Shown here: positions 16,554 through 27,834 of the stretch, piece after piece
How the letters are laid out: the number at the start of each line of letters is the position of its first letter
Numbering within the stretch: position 1 is the first letter of the stretch
Source: Hypomesus transpacificus
Taxonomy: Eukaryota; Chordata; Actinopteri; Osmeriformes; Osmeridae
NCBI RefSeq assembly: GCF_021917145.1
Contig: NC_061077.1
Coordinates: 8,296,083-8,360,082, forward strand
DNA length: 64,000 bases
Direction: 5' to 3'
Program-made: the position numbers and the translations under genes
The notes under the pieces: generated by a model
What the model was told of the DNA's origin: nothing
Seen by the model: only the letters and a program-made list of their open reading frames with translations
The model's database searches: none

Positions 16554-17291
16554 TGTACAAGATTGTGGTGGAACTCAAGCAACTCAAGGGGAGATTTGTA
16601 TTAGAGATCTGAGTCCTATAGTTAATTGTTATGGAGTGTTGAAGGAGAACCTAGGCTTCAGTTGCCAGACAAGTACAGATGATGGCATCAAAAGTCTGGG
16701 CAAGCAGGGAGGATCTGATTTTATGGTTAGGGTTGAAGGTTTAGATATACTTTAATTAAAACTTTAAGAAGTCTCTTTTGCATGCATGAAGAATATCATG
16801 GACATGATTATATAAATCATTTGAATATCATTAAGGGTTTAGATTTGTTCTAATGCAACTTTTTTAAATTAAGGTGTTGTAATAAGACAGTGGTTAGTGA
16901 TTCGCGGTTTTCTGTGTTTTTTGTTTGATCTTTTATTTTTATTTTTTATAATTCTTCCGTTTGAGTAAAAACTTAATTAAAACTATTTCAGATTCTTTTT
17001 CAAATTTCTTGAAAAAGTTAATTCTAATGGATTGCAAAAAACTCACTATTTCTATTAAATATGAACATTCTGTTTTGTTGTTTTGTTTACATATATATCC
17101 TTGACATTTTGGAAATTTCATTTTGGTTATCATTTTATCTAGCTGTAGATGATAAAGGTCTGATCAAAAACTTTCATGCCACCGTCAGAAAGTGCTTCAA
17201 AGAAATTATAAGTAGAGCAACACGCCCTATTGGAGAGTCTTCAGATAAGGAAGCACGTTGTTTTAGCTTTGACAGATCATAGCAGCTTGCG
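16554..17291. other. aspn 3' region to LRAT-like start
   Basis: AT-rich. A variant polyadenylation hexamer ATTAAA lies at 16755-16760, about 200 bp past the asporin stop. An open stretch at about 17150-17280 ends in a stop just before the LRAT-like ATG and looks like its 5' leader rather than coding sequence. Confidence 0.35.
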
Positions 17292-18242
17292 ATGGACTTT
17301 CAACAACAGGTGAGCATTAGAACCCAGGCTACTCATTCTTTATTTTCCTGCAGTTTTTTCCACATTATTAATTAATTTACATATTTGCCAACATATAGCC
17401 TATCACTGATGTGCTGTAGGTTAAACTAAAGAGCTCAGGTCATTCACACACCTCCGTATGGTTAAAAAAAGATTACTATAAGATTGGCTTCAGTAGAATC
17501 ATATCAGAGTTTCGAAATATACAGGGACCACTTTGCATAGCTTTAATTATGGTATTGTAATTTAGACAAAAAGTCTGAAATATTGATTGCTTCAACTTTA
17601 CAACCTTTTGTTGTTATAAAATGTCGGTAACATTTGTGTTTAAACAAGCCAGCACCTTGCTCATTTCACTTAGCTCGATCTTGTGAAACCTGCTTTCAAA
17701 CTGGAATGGTGGATTTATCCAGGGTGGAGAATGGAATGCACTGTTTGTTGTTCTGTGTACACAGGTTGATGGAATTGAATCCACTGCTCAATTTGGAGAC
17801 TTGATAGAATTTAAATACCCTATAGGATACTCACATTGGGGTGTATATGATGGAGATGGATATGTGATCCACTTTTCGGTAGCAGGTGAGTGACATGTTT
17901 TTGATAGAAAGGAACCTAAAAGTGAGGCACTATACATGTCTATCTCACTATCACATATTCTGACTAAATATAGCTAATGTGCTGTGACCTGTGTGTTAGT
18001 GGCTGTGGAACAAAGCTGTGTTACAAAAATAAATCAATTTAATTGCACAAGCTAGTCTTTATCAATTGTTGAAACATTGTCCACACAATAAACTAAATAC
18101 AAGAAAGTTAGATGAGATGTTTGTGAATGCAATATAGCCTACGTTTTTCTTAAAACCGCCTCTAAAATACATTACATATACTTTTCTCCCATGATTATAT
18201 AGATGAGAGCCAGTTGATGAGTAACATTCAACTATTCAAGAG
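17292..18242 (+). pseudogene. LRAT/PLAAT-like acyltransferase, truncated N-terminal part
   Basis: Three exons join in phase: 17292-17309 (MDFQQQ), 17765-17885 and 18203-18242. Together they read VDGIESTAQFGDLIEFKYP, YSHWGVYDGDGYVIHFSVA and DESQLMSNIQLFKR. This is the N-terminal half of an LRAT/H-rev107 domain, a papain-like fold used in lipid acyl transfer. The HW and VIH histidines of the family are present. The family needs a later exon with the catalytic NCEHF cysteine motif, and I find none between 18243 and the dedd start; the last exon has a normal-looking donor (gtaatc) with no partner. The gene is therefore either broken by sequence loss, or its last exon is one I failed to recognise. 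Exact subfamily (PLAAT, LRAT or a fish-specific relative) is not determined. Confidence 0.6.
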
Positions 18243-19512
18243 GTAATCGTGGCTACCAAACCAAAACTTTTTTCTCACTGGAAGCGTCAACATGTTTATC
18301 TATAATTGTGCACTGATGAAAATCCCCCTAGATCATTTGCACGAGTATGCTTCTGAGAAAAATCATTTGTGATAAGTGATACTTAATTCGATAGTTTAGA
18401 ATAGATTAATAGGCGGAGGTGCCGTCTGACGAGAGGCTAGATAACGCTACCAAAAAGGCTATGACGCTGCTGCATTCTGACGACGACAAGATTTGTCAAA
18501 TTTCATCGTAACCCGGATGTTCATTCAAAACTGGACCGGATGTTCTTTCATTTTAGTTGAGATCACGAAAATGGGCATGTTAATTGTTAGCGTCCGTTCA
18601 GACAGCACAATTACTCAAAAATTCTGTATTTTCTATCTTTAAGAATTCGTGACAGGTTATGTAAACAGAAGGTCTCTTCAACCAAGAAACAAAAGAATCA
18701 AGCTAACAATTACACCCCCTTGGCAAGTTAAGGTAAACATCGTTTGGCTACAACTGCTGGGTTGCTAGTTAGCCAGCTATCTTGTAGCTAGCTACCACCA
18801 CAACAAGAAATATATTTTCTGTTTAGCTAGCGTTACATTAACACGCATAGTGGCCAGACCAAACCGTTGTCGGGCAATCAGCTAGCTAGCTAATGGTGAT
18901 TTGTTATGAGTGAAATCCATTCTAGCTAGGACTATAACGGGCGAAACTAAGGAATGTTCGAATAGCTAGGTTATCATGTTATAGTTCGCCTAGCTTGCTA
19001 ATTAGATGGCTTGTGCTAGTAGATTAAATCAAACCTAGCTGTCATTCTTTTCGAAGCTTCAGTGTTGTTTGCATATCTCCTCCTAGCTACAGATGTCCAT
19101 GACCTGATATGAAGCATATTCTGTTCAAACCGACATCTGCTCAAATGTTGTGTCGTGGAAGGTTCTCTAAAATGTCATGTGAGCAGTCTGCCCAAGGTTC
19201 AGTAAATCTGTCTTCTACTTAGCAAGCTAATTAGCCAATAAGCTACTGCACCATTTTCAGGTAGCTACTTTTATAGCTTTGTTTTTATGTGATGCCTGAT
19301 ATTGCTGAGGGTGAGCCATCTGCTAGTTTTGCTGTCAACTCAATAGGAAGTCTAAACTATTACCTCTATTTGTGGACGTCGGTGTTTATTCATTATTTTC
19401 TGTTTCTTAGGAAAGTTGTGGAAGTTCCTACCTCAATACCACACTAGTGATAAGTGAATTTCACACCGTCATCGCCCTCACCGTGTGATTTGTCGACCCC
19501 TGACACAAAGTG
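18243..19512 (+). other. 5' region and probable non-coding exon of dedd
   Basis: A likely non-coding first exon of dedd lies about 18500-18733, ending at a donor (aag/gtaaac) near 18734. A matching acceptor (tttcttag) sits at about 19411, from which the leader runs to the ATG at 19513. The intron contains repeated GCTAGCTA-like motifs. No other gene seen. Confidence 0.4.
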
Positions 19513-21290
19513 ATGACCTCACAGCAGCACCCCCTCCCCAATGCAAACGTCAACCCTCCCTTGCTTGTCCCTCAGAACTCTTCAGCTCAGCAGGCTAGGC
19601 CTCACATTCACCCCAACCCGCTGGACTCAACCCACAGCAGTTCTGTGACTGCTCACTCTCTTCACCACAGAGGTCTAATGGGTGGTGTTGGGTCGTCATC
19701 TGTTGGAACCTCCAGTGGAGTGACAGTGAATCGGAATGCCTCATCCTCTAATCCAAACTCTGCCTCATCCCGGAGGCCCTCATCTGGTCGATTTGAGCCC
19801 TGGCCTGAGGAGGCTGTGGACAATGCCTATGGTCTATACTCACTTCACCGTATGTTTGATATAGTTGGAGCCCAGCTCACTCATCGCGACGTTAGAGTTC
19901 TGTCCTTCCTCTTTGTGGACGTTATTGACGAATACGAGCGAGGAGGAATCAGGAGTGGGCGAGACTTCCTATTGGCCCTAGAGCGGCAGGGTCGTTGTGA
20001 TGAGACCAACTTCAGACATGTGCTGCAACTGCTGCGTATCATTACACGTCACGACCTGCTGCCCTATGTCACTCTCAGAAAGAGACAGACTGGTGAGTGA
20101 GGGTTGCGCACACATGAATACTTTTTTTTGTATTTATGTACTGAATGTATGTCTTTATATGATCAACCTCACATATACAGTGGTTTACCAGATCAGACCA
20201 AACTAAAATCTAAGTTTGATAACAAAAAGCCATTGGAAATTGCTCCTGAATTGTAGCTAGAAATACACCTAGCAAAAACTCCTAGAGGTTGTTTGCATGG
20301 CGCAATACAATTCTTTTATATTGTGTTTCTTAGTATGCCCAGACCCAGTGGATAAGTACCTTGAAGAGACATCAGTACGTTATGTGTCTCCAAGGGGAGG
20401 AGCTGAGAGCAGAGAATCTATACCACATAGAAGAGCAGGTGGGTGTGCAAATCTGCATAATACTAAGTTTATGTTGATCCTCTTAAACAATCAAAATGTA
20501 ACATGCCTGCAATATTTGTTTTGTTCCTCATTAGGCCCCCAGCCAGTGATTTGCTGTTCCCCCTCGGGGCCCCAGGTTGGCCCTTCTCGTACAAAGCCAG
20601 CTCCCCCAGGACCTAGTCGCAAAAGGAAGAGAACCCACACCACAGGAGACTGTAGGGAGAAGCAAACTTGTGGTAAGGCCAGGATAATCCATTTAATCTA
20701 AGTCTTACATTTTCAGACTGTTAATAAGCCAATGATTTATTTGAATTAAAAAAGGCTGTTTTCTGACAGGTGGGGTATTCAGTGAGTGACCCTTGTGTTT
20801 GACATTGTGATGTCTGTGACAGAAAGCATCTACTTATATCTCATACCTTTTTTACTCACCATGATTCTCCACTCTGGCTCTCTCAGATATCCGCCTACGA
20901 GTGCGTGCTGAGTATTGCCAGCATGAATCAGCGCTCCAGGGCAACGTTTTCTCCAACAAACAGGAGGCAGTGGAGAGGCAATTTGAGCGCTTCAACCAGG
21001 CCAACACCATCCTAAAGTCCAGAGACCTGGGCTCCATTATCTGTGACATCAAGTTTTCTGAGCTGACCTACCTAGACGCCTTTTGGAGAGACTACATAAA
21101 CGGCTCTCTGCTGGAGGCTCTGAAAGGGGTCTTCATAACAGACTCTCTCAAACAAGCGGTGGGACACGAGGCCATCAAACTGCTGGTTAATGTGGACGAG
21201 GAAGACTATCAGGCTGGTCGTCGTAAACTTCTGCGTAACTTGGTCACAGGGGGCAGCGGGGCAGGAGAGAGCAAAGAAACTGTGCCCTAA
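19513..21290 (+). CDS. dedd: Death effector domain-containing protein
   Basis: Four coding exons: 19513-20092, 20334-20438, 20535-20672, 20887-21290; phases close to 408 aa. DEDD is a nuclear/cytoplasmic adaptor that links death-receptor signalling to the nucleolus and lowers transcription. An extended Ser/Pro/His-rich N-terminus of about 90 residues precedes the death effector domain (about residues 104-182: NAYGLYSLHRMFDIVGAQL to RHDLLPYVTLRKRQ). A basic nuclear signal (SRKRKR) follows in exon 3. The C-terminal domain (SRDLGSIICDIKFSELTYL, then FWRDYINGSLLEALKG) is almost the mammalian DEDD sequence. Mammalian DEDD is about 318 aa, so the fish protein is longer, mostly at the N-terminus. 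DEDD2 is the alternative, but the C-terminal wording fits DEDD. A polyadenylation signal AATAAA lies at 21475-21480. Confidence 0.93.
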
Positions 21291-23999
21291 CTTGTCAGTA
21301 ACAGCAAATAGACCCTCCTTGTTCTGAAAAGAGAACTGCAACTTGATGGTGTGTGAAATCTTGGATATCTCTTCAATGGCTGTGAAGAGAGCAAGGAAGA
21401 GTTTCAAGTGAACATTTGGCTAATTGAGAAGTAAGAGTGGGCCCTACCAGACGTTGTCTACAGAGAAAATGGATAATAAAGTCATCAACACTCGTGTCAA
21501 TCAATTATGGACCACATCACAGAACAGACAGGCGATAAGTGTTTCTTTTTTTTCTCAGAAGGAACAATAATAATATTGTAACTTGTTATTTGAATTCAGA
21601 ATAGGATTAACATTGTCTTTTGATATCACCCAGGTCTTTGACCCAGTCATTCTCAAACTGACACCTCCTGAGGTTGAACTATTGCTCCACATTTCTAACA
21701 ATTGAATAGTTCTTGTTTTAATCCCCCTAAACAAACAATTACTTTTGAATTTAGACACCATTTGAAATGAACAAATATTGAGTGTTTTTTTATTCTTTTC
21801 AACTAGGCTTTGACTGTTGAGACAAACCTTGTTAGAGTGGAGACAAAAGTGTGCATGTATGATTTGAAAATGTTTTATTATAATCCTGAGCTGACATTTT
21901 CAGCCATCATCACCATAATAATGCCGTTTTGCTTTGCATCTGCACCATTTACTTTTTTAAATGTACTTTAAAGTCACTTATTCTTAAATATCCCCAATAG
22001 TTGTCCAGACGTTTAGTTTATCATCTGACTTTCTCTGCCCTCATATGGAGTGAATCTGTGTTACCCACTGTATCTAATGCCAAAACTGACCCTCTTCCAT
22101 TCTTCCAATGTAGACACACTCTCACTTTGGGTACCTGCAACATCAGCTTTCTGACTCCTATTTGCTTGACAAAGTTAAAAAATATCTAAAGTCAACACAA
22201 TATCTGGATAAAAAGGACAGTATCACAAATGTAGGTGTGTTCTGTTATTTTACTCGGCATGTTGTTGCCCTTGCTAGTGTGCAAGACCAGAGTCAATTGG
22301 ACCAAGGTTTGAGTAATGAAGTATCAACAATATTTGTTCTGTTTTTTTACTATTCATTTTGATGTGCTGCATAGAAATGAATCATAACTTGAAAAAATAA
22401 ATCAGATCTTATACCACAGGTAGCAACAGTATTCCAGTGGTATATGTGACAATGTTACCTGAGTTAAAGAGCCACCAGTACTTGCAAAATGAGATGAGCA
22501 TCAATGCTATTTTGACTGTGTTTACTTCATTCATATATCGGGTTGTGTTTCTGTAAGTGAAATGGTTGGATTAGCAATCTTTTTCAGTAGGACTCATAGC
22601 TTCTTGTAGTCCAGTGTGGGAAGAGGATTATGTGGATGTGATCACTGAATGTCAGGGAACATTGTTAACATTGCAAGAAAACATACTCTTGTCTCCTAGA
22701 TTGCAGTTGTCCATGTCTATTTAACAAGGTATATTTTCCTGTTTGTCTACTACCAACCGACAATAGATTTCTCTCACATATGGTAGTATCAATGGGCAGA
22801 ATACATCAGATGATTGTCAAGTCAAATGAATTGTAAGTTTTGTGGTTTAATTAATTTAATGTACACATTTTGACCCCTATTTGACAACTATTCTATATCA
22901 TTGTAGGCCATTCACACCTGAAGCAGGTATACGATCCAGCAATTAACTACATTATTTTGACAGAATTCCCCCAAAATTAGTTAAACTCAGTCAGTAGTCC
23001 AACTATCATTGATTGGAAAAACAGGTTTAGAAAATGTCAAAAGAGTTGGATATTTTTTTGATGTACTGTCTCTAATTTTAGTATAGGTTTTTAGAAAGTG
23101 AAACTTCTTTCTCAATAGGAACATCACCATAGAAAAACAATTGAGCCACATGCAAGAAGCATGTCTCAAAAGTCCACTGTTACTATGGTTTTAAGACCAT
23201 TCTCTATTTCCCAATGGAATAGAATGCAAAGTTGCAACTGGTATCTATTATATAGGTTATGTTTTAAGCGTCTGTCAGTAGATTGCATGTAAGTCATGAT
23301 AACCCCCAGATACATAAAAAAGAAATGCAACTTCTGTAACCTGTAGATAACTCAATAGGCTGTCAAAAAGTCTAACTTTTAAATGCCATTATCTAGTAAA
23401 CTATTGTAACTGTTGATGGATACCTTTTGTCAATTAAATACAGCAGATGGGAAGGAGCAATACTAATTTCAACTGTTCTCCTGTAGCAAGCAGTTAGACC
23501 CACCAATTAGGAAATTACATGAAAGCAAGAAATGCAGCAGCACATTGTTTGCCCATACTCTCGCCTTATGTTCTTTTAAATCATTTTATTTGTGTTGACC
23601 AAGAAAGAGGTTGTGGTATTACGTGAAGATGTACATGGTTATAGTTGATTGGCACATCTAATGTTTGTACAAATCAAAATTAATTTGTTCAAAATCAATA
23701 AAAATGTTCTATAATCAGTATTGAAACAATACTGTCTTGATTTCACATAAAGGTATATATTGACCAAACATGCCATAATTATAAATAAATATATCAAATA
23801 TATGTATACATATTTATTTTTTAATGTTCATCCTAAATGCATTAACTAATTTTCATGCATTTCTTTATTTCTTTCAGATTTGGTCCTCCATAGGTACAGT
23901 GTTCAAACATGTAAGATCATTTTTTATGTTGATTTCAATCAAACACTCACAGATATGATAGATAGTTCACAGAAATGTTATTGAACATAGTTACTGGAG
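21291..23999. other. dedd 3' UTR and convergent intergenic DNA
   Basis: AT-rich, no coding exon recognised. Plus-strand polyadenylation hexamers occur at 21475-21480 and near 23698, so the dedd 3' UTR may be long. A minus-strand hexamer at 23813-23818 suits the UGT gene, which converges on dedd. Confidence 0.45.
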
Positions 24000-25625
24000 T
24001 TACTGCAATTTAACTTTTTTCTTGCTGATTATACCTTTAATCACTATCTTACAAGTCAGGCCAAACAACAGCAGTAGACAGGCCATAATACTGAGGAGGA
24101 GTGCAAACACGTCCACGTTGTGGAAGGCGTACCAGGGCATCTTATAGGACTCAGTGCGTAGATGTGATGCCCCCTTGTGCCTCATAACATATTCTAGCCA
24201 AAAGAGGGCACTGTCCATTGGTTTCATAGGCTGATCATGATGTAGCTTTGACATTCTAAGCATATTTTTCCTGTAGGGCATCTTCTCATTGAGGATGTCT
24301 CTTAGAGACTGTGTCAGAGTTTCCTCCTCTAATGCTGTCACGTCTAGAACCTTGGCAACCCCCCTGGACTTCAGACGCACCATGTTATCAAACTGGTCAA
24401 AAATTAGGGGAAGCCCTAACATTGGAACCCCGTGGTAGATCGCCTCATAAATCCCATTGGTGCCACCGTGCGTGACAAAGGCTTTCGTTTTAGGATGGCC
24501 TAGCAGATCATTCTGAGGTAGCCAGTCTACTAACATGGTGTTGTTACCTAGCTTAGATGGCCTCTCTCCCAGGTGTCTCCAGATTACCTTCTGAGGCAGG
24601 CGAGCAAAAGCCGCTGCGATTATCTCTGAGATTTCAGGAAGGAGGCTCCCTAGCAAAGTCCCCAAAGACATTACCACTACTCCATATTCCCCAGAACTCT
24701 GCACGAATGCCTCTATATCTGCTGGCAAAGGTTTAGAGGGCTTACACTGGAACCCACCTATGTAAACCACATTGGGCATTGTTGGGCGTGGAAACTCAAA
24801 CACAAAGTCCACACGCATTAGCCAGAGATCAGCCCCCTGAATAAGAGAGTAAATATTGGAGTTTAGGCCTATGAAGTTATCACACACTCCCTGGTAGAGG
24901 GGTCTTGTTACAATGTAATCAATGTACAATCCAATGCCATAATGCAACATATTTTTCAGTCTATTGACAAAGCTCATCTTATCTGAAACCAGGGATCCAA
25001 TAGTTGGAACATAAGACAGTGGTGAGGGTGCAATCGCAAAGTGTCCATCTGCATTGGTGATCCAGCGAACATTGAACACTATTGGTAGCTCTAAGTACTT
25101 TCCTACTATAACTCCTCCTGCAAATCCAGGATCAGTCAACATCAAATCAAAGTTTGTTTCCTTTAGTTTAGATACCAAAGCTTTGTTCTGTATAACCAAA
25201 TGGGCCATTTCAGCACTGGCACGATGGGCATCCTTTAATAATTGAATTGCCTCTTTTTGGAGAGCAATGAAGGAAAACACTGAGCGTTCTCTTGTCCAAA
25301 TCTCCAGGTTTCTCCTCAGGAACGAGGCCATGTAATCTGGGTCCTCCAGGTTACTAGCCTCCGAGACTGTCACAGTAACAGAGGTGTAGTGAGGAGCTTG
25401 CTCATGGACATACCAGCTTGTGGATGAGCGGACCACTGTTATTCTGTGGCCCCTCTGATGGAGATCCTTCAAGAGAATGTTCATGTTGAGCCAGTGGCTT
25501 CCATCCACTGGGTAAACTAGGATCTTGCCAGCATGACTCTGTGTCGGGAAGCCCCACAGAAGCCCAACCAGAAGAAGAAGAGCTGGTTGTGTGTGGAAGC
25601 AGGTTTCTACCCGAGAGAGTTGCAT
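24000..25625 (-). CDS. UDP-glucuronosyltransferase, intronless, UGT5-like
   Basis: A single 541-codon reading frame, the full length of the family. UGTs move glucuronic acid (or another sugar) from UDP-sugar to small lipophilic acceptors in the ER lumen, a detoxification step. A signal peptide (residues 1 to about 32) precedes the mature start KILVYPVDGSHWLNM, whose histidine corresponds to the catalytic base. The sugar-nucleotide signature starts at FVTHGGTNGIYEAIYHGVP and ends IFDQFDN. Near the C-terminus there is one membrane segment (about residues 506-530: FALLLSIMACLLLLFGLTC) and a lysine-rich cytosolic tail ending KVKLQ, which fits a KxKxx ER-retrieval signal. Lack of introns sets it apart from UGT1/UGT2 genes and points to the fish UGT5 group, but the exact paralog is unknown. 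A pure CA repeat lies about 160 bp upstream of the start. Confidence 0.92.
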   Translation of the reverse strand: MQLSRVETCFHTQPALLLLVGLLWGFPTQSHAGKILVYPVDGSHWLNMNILLKDLHQRGHRITVVRSSTSWYVHEQAPHYTSVTVTVSEASNLEDPDYMASFLRRNLEIWTRERSVFSFIALQKEAIQLLKDAHRASAEMAHLVIQNKALVSKLKETNFDLMLTDPGFAGGVIVGKYLELPIVFNVRWITNADGHFAIAPSPLSYVPTIGSLVSDKMSFVNRLKNMLHYGIGLYIDYIVTRPLYQGVCDNFIGLNSNIYSLIQGADLWLMRVDFVFEFPRPTMPNVVYIGGFQCKPSKPLPADIEAFVQSSGEYGVVVMSLGTLLGSLLPEISEIIAAAFARLPQKVIWRHLGERPSKLGNNTMLVDWLPQNDLLGHPKTKAFVTHGGTNGIYEAIYHGVPMLGLPLIFDQFDNMVRLKSRGVAKVLDVTALEEETLTQSLRDILNEKMPYRKNMLRMSKLHHDQPMKPMDSALFWLEYVMRHKGASHLRTESYKMPWYAFHNVDVFALLLSIMACLLLLFGLTCKIVIKGIISKKKVKLQ

Positions 25626-25781
25626 GATGTCTCTTGAAATGAAAATGGAAGCAGATGAGATATAAGTAAATAAGTAAGTAAATACAGAAGTTAAATTGAT
25701 ATGTTAATATGTACACTGTATTCCCTTGCATGCATACATTCTCACACAAATGTATACTCACAATCACACCCACCCACTCAA

Positions 25782-25782
<1 letters not shown>

Positions 25783-25862
<80 letters not shown>
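25783..25862. repeat. (CA)40 microsatellite
   Basis: Forty uninterrupted CA units just upstream of the UGT gene, followed by imperfect CA/CT repeats to about 25882. Confidence 0.97.
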
Positions 25863-25870
<8 letters not shown>

Positions 25871-26420
25871 CACACACACACTCAAGTCTCTAAAATGTTG
25901 CTGGTGCTCGAAAGCCTCTTAGACAAACCACTGAGCTCTGCAGCTGCACACAGAGTAGGCTGTCAATGTAATCATGGACAAACATGGGGCGGGTGGCTCA
26001 TTGGTCAAGTGCACATACCAAACAGGCCAAGGCCTTACAGCAGGACCCTCCCATCTCTCTCTCCTTTACATTTCATGTCACAGCAGAAATGCCCTAAAAA
26101 ATCAATTTAGTCCCATTCAACATCTTGAATGTTTTCCCTCAAACCTAACCTGAGGTAACCTAAACCTATTCTGAACCCAAAGTCGGATCCTAAATCAAAT
26201 CTTAGCTCCTTACCCCAACCCTTAATGTAATTCTGGTCACTAATCCCTATTAAAACCCCTGGAAATAGCATTTTCCCTAATTTACCATTCTTGAGGGGAT
26301 TTTTGGTCACCAAGAATAGTTAAAAGAAATAAGTAAACAAAGGCACCATTTACCTGGACTGATAAAAACTGAAAAACTGTCTTGTTTTCTTCACTGCAGG
26401 TTTGGTTCAAGCATATTCAA

Positions 26421-26469
26421 ATGGCTCGGAAGAGAGCTCTAAAGTTTTTCTTTTTTTTTGCAGGAACTG
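26421..26469 (+). other. Possible alternative first exon of SRCR gene
   Basis: An ATG opens 16 codons (MARKRALKFFFFFAGT) plus one nucleotide, then a strong donor (G/gtgagt). Length and phase are identical to those of the first exon used in the model (27835-27883), so it could splice to the first SRCR exon in frame. The Phe run could serve as a signal core. No TATA box was seen close by. Speculative. Confidence 0.25.
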
Positions 26470-27782
26470 GTGAGTACAAGTATTAATGTCCACATAGGAA
26501 ATCCAAGGCAAATATTGTTGTTTCAAAGGCTTCCATTTATTCCTTCCATGTCATATACATATTCTTCTGCAACAAAAGCTTTCAAAGCTTATACTTGAAG
26601 TATGCTGTTTTCGGGCGCAATGCAGGGGAAGTTAGCTCAACCTTTGACCAAGGCATGTTTTTCATGTTTCGACAGTGGGAGGTGCTTGATCTGATCTGAA
26701 GCATGTGTTCTAGAAAAACAATGCCTGCTCACAAATACAGATTATTCATAGGAGATTAGTTGCGGTGCACAAAAATAATTTATGTAATTGTGCTGATTAA
26801 TAGAGATTCATCCTGCTACCAGCACATTCACGTAACATTTATTTTTATTTTATAGTATTAATAAAACGTAATTTGATTATAACCATCAGATGCAATCAGA
26901 TTTTGTACACAAAAGCTAAGGTGAAATCCAGCTCTTGCCCAGAATATTCTCCCATCTGTGAAATTATTGACAATACATGACACTGGCATTGTACTGTACA
27001 AAAGCCAGGAATACCGCTATCATGCTCTTTACATGTGTCATTTGTTCTCAGCACATTTACTTTAACGTGTATTTTGTTGTCATTTACAGTAAGTCCAGAG
27101 GCATAGGTTTGTTTTCAAATGTGGGTGGGACAGACTTTTGGCTGCGGCCATTAAATGTAATTTTGATTTCCTATGCCCCACCCATGTTACCTACTCCCCT
27201 GAGTAAATCCCAAATGGCATCTTGGTGAATCAACATTTTCCTGTAAGTTTGCTTTTGCACAATTTGACTTTCTTGTTGGTTTAATTCCACAACCACAGAA
27301 ATTGAATTCCGACTCAGATAACTTGAGGAACTATATTTAGATCAAATCATGCATTATCACATTATGGACTAGACACAAATCACTCAATGGCCGTCCTATT
27401 GAATGGCCATCAGGGAATTAAGATTTTTTTTTCTCATGGATTTGAAAAGGGAACTGAGTGTTCATTTAGTTATCTTGAAAAATATAATAGTTCTAGAAAA
27501 AAGTTGAACTATTGTAAATGTCTTGTTTGTGTTATCTAAACAGCTCACGTTGCCTCATGTGCCTGCTTATGCAATTTGATTCCAGTATATAAAGCCTTTT
27601 GTCTAACTGTTCTCCATTGTGCTTTTTATCTAGTGCACGCATATCTATGTCCAAAGTATATTATGTGGTTCCCCATCTATGAGTAATCTTCTTTGGAGTT
27701 TACACAATAGGTGTCCTTTTCTCAGATATCTTTTCTTCTTGTGAGAGAATGTGGTAACATGAGAAAATAAACAAAATCTGAG

Positions 27783-27789
27783 TATAAAA
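27783..27789 (+). promoter_or_regulatory. TATA box of SRCR gene
   Basis: TATAAAA, 46 bp upstream of the SRCR start codon at 27835; this spacing gives a leader of roughly 20 nt. Inferred from position and sequence only. Confidence 0.55.
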
Positions 27790-27834
27790 GGACATCTACA
27801 CAATTATGTGTTCATTATTTTCACAACTTTGGCA

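Larger units (their letters stand above)
25626..27782. other. Intergenic between ugt and SRCR gene
   Basis: Contains a CA repeat and otherwise AT-rich DNA. A possible alternative first exon for the SRCR gene lies at 26421-26469. A second TATA-like element, TATATAAA, is at 27586-27593. No other exon recognised. Confidence 0.4.

Noticed and set aside
17061-17282. ORF before the LRAT-like start (ends FSFDRS)
   Set aside because: Ends in a stop just before the ATG at 17292 and has no LRAT-family resemblance; most likely leader sequence.
25402-25922. ORFs rich in Thr-His or Cys-Val around the CA repeat
   Set aside because: Pure translation of the microsatellite; no splice sites or conserved residues.
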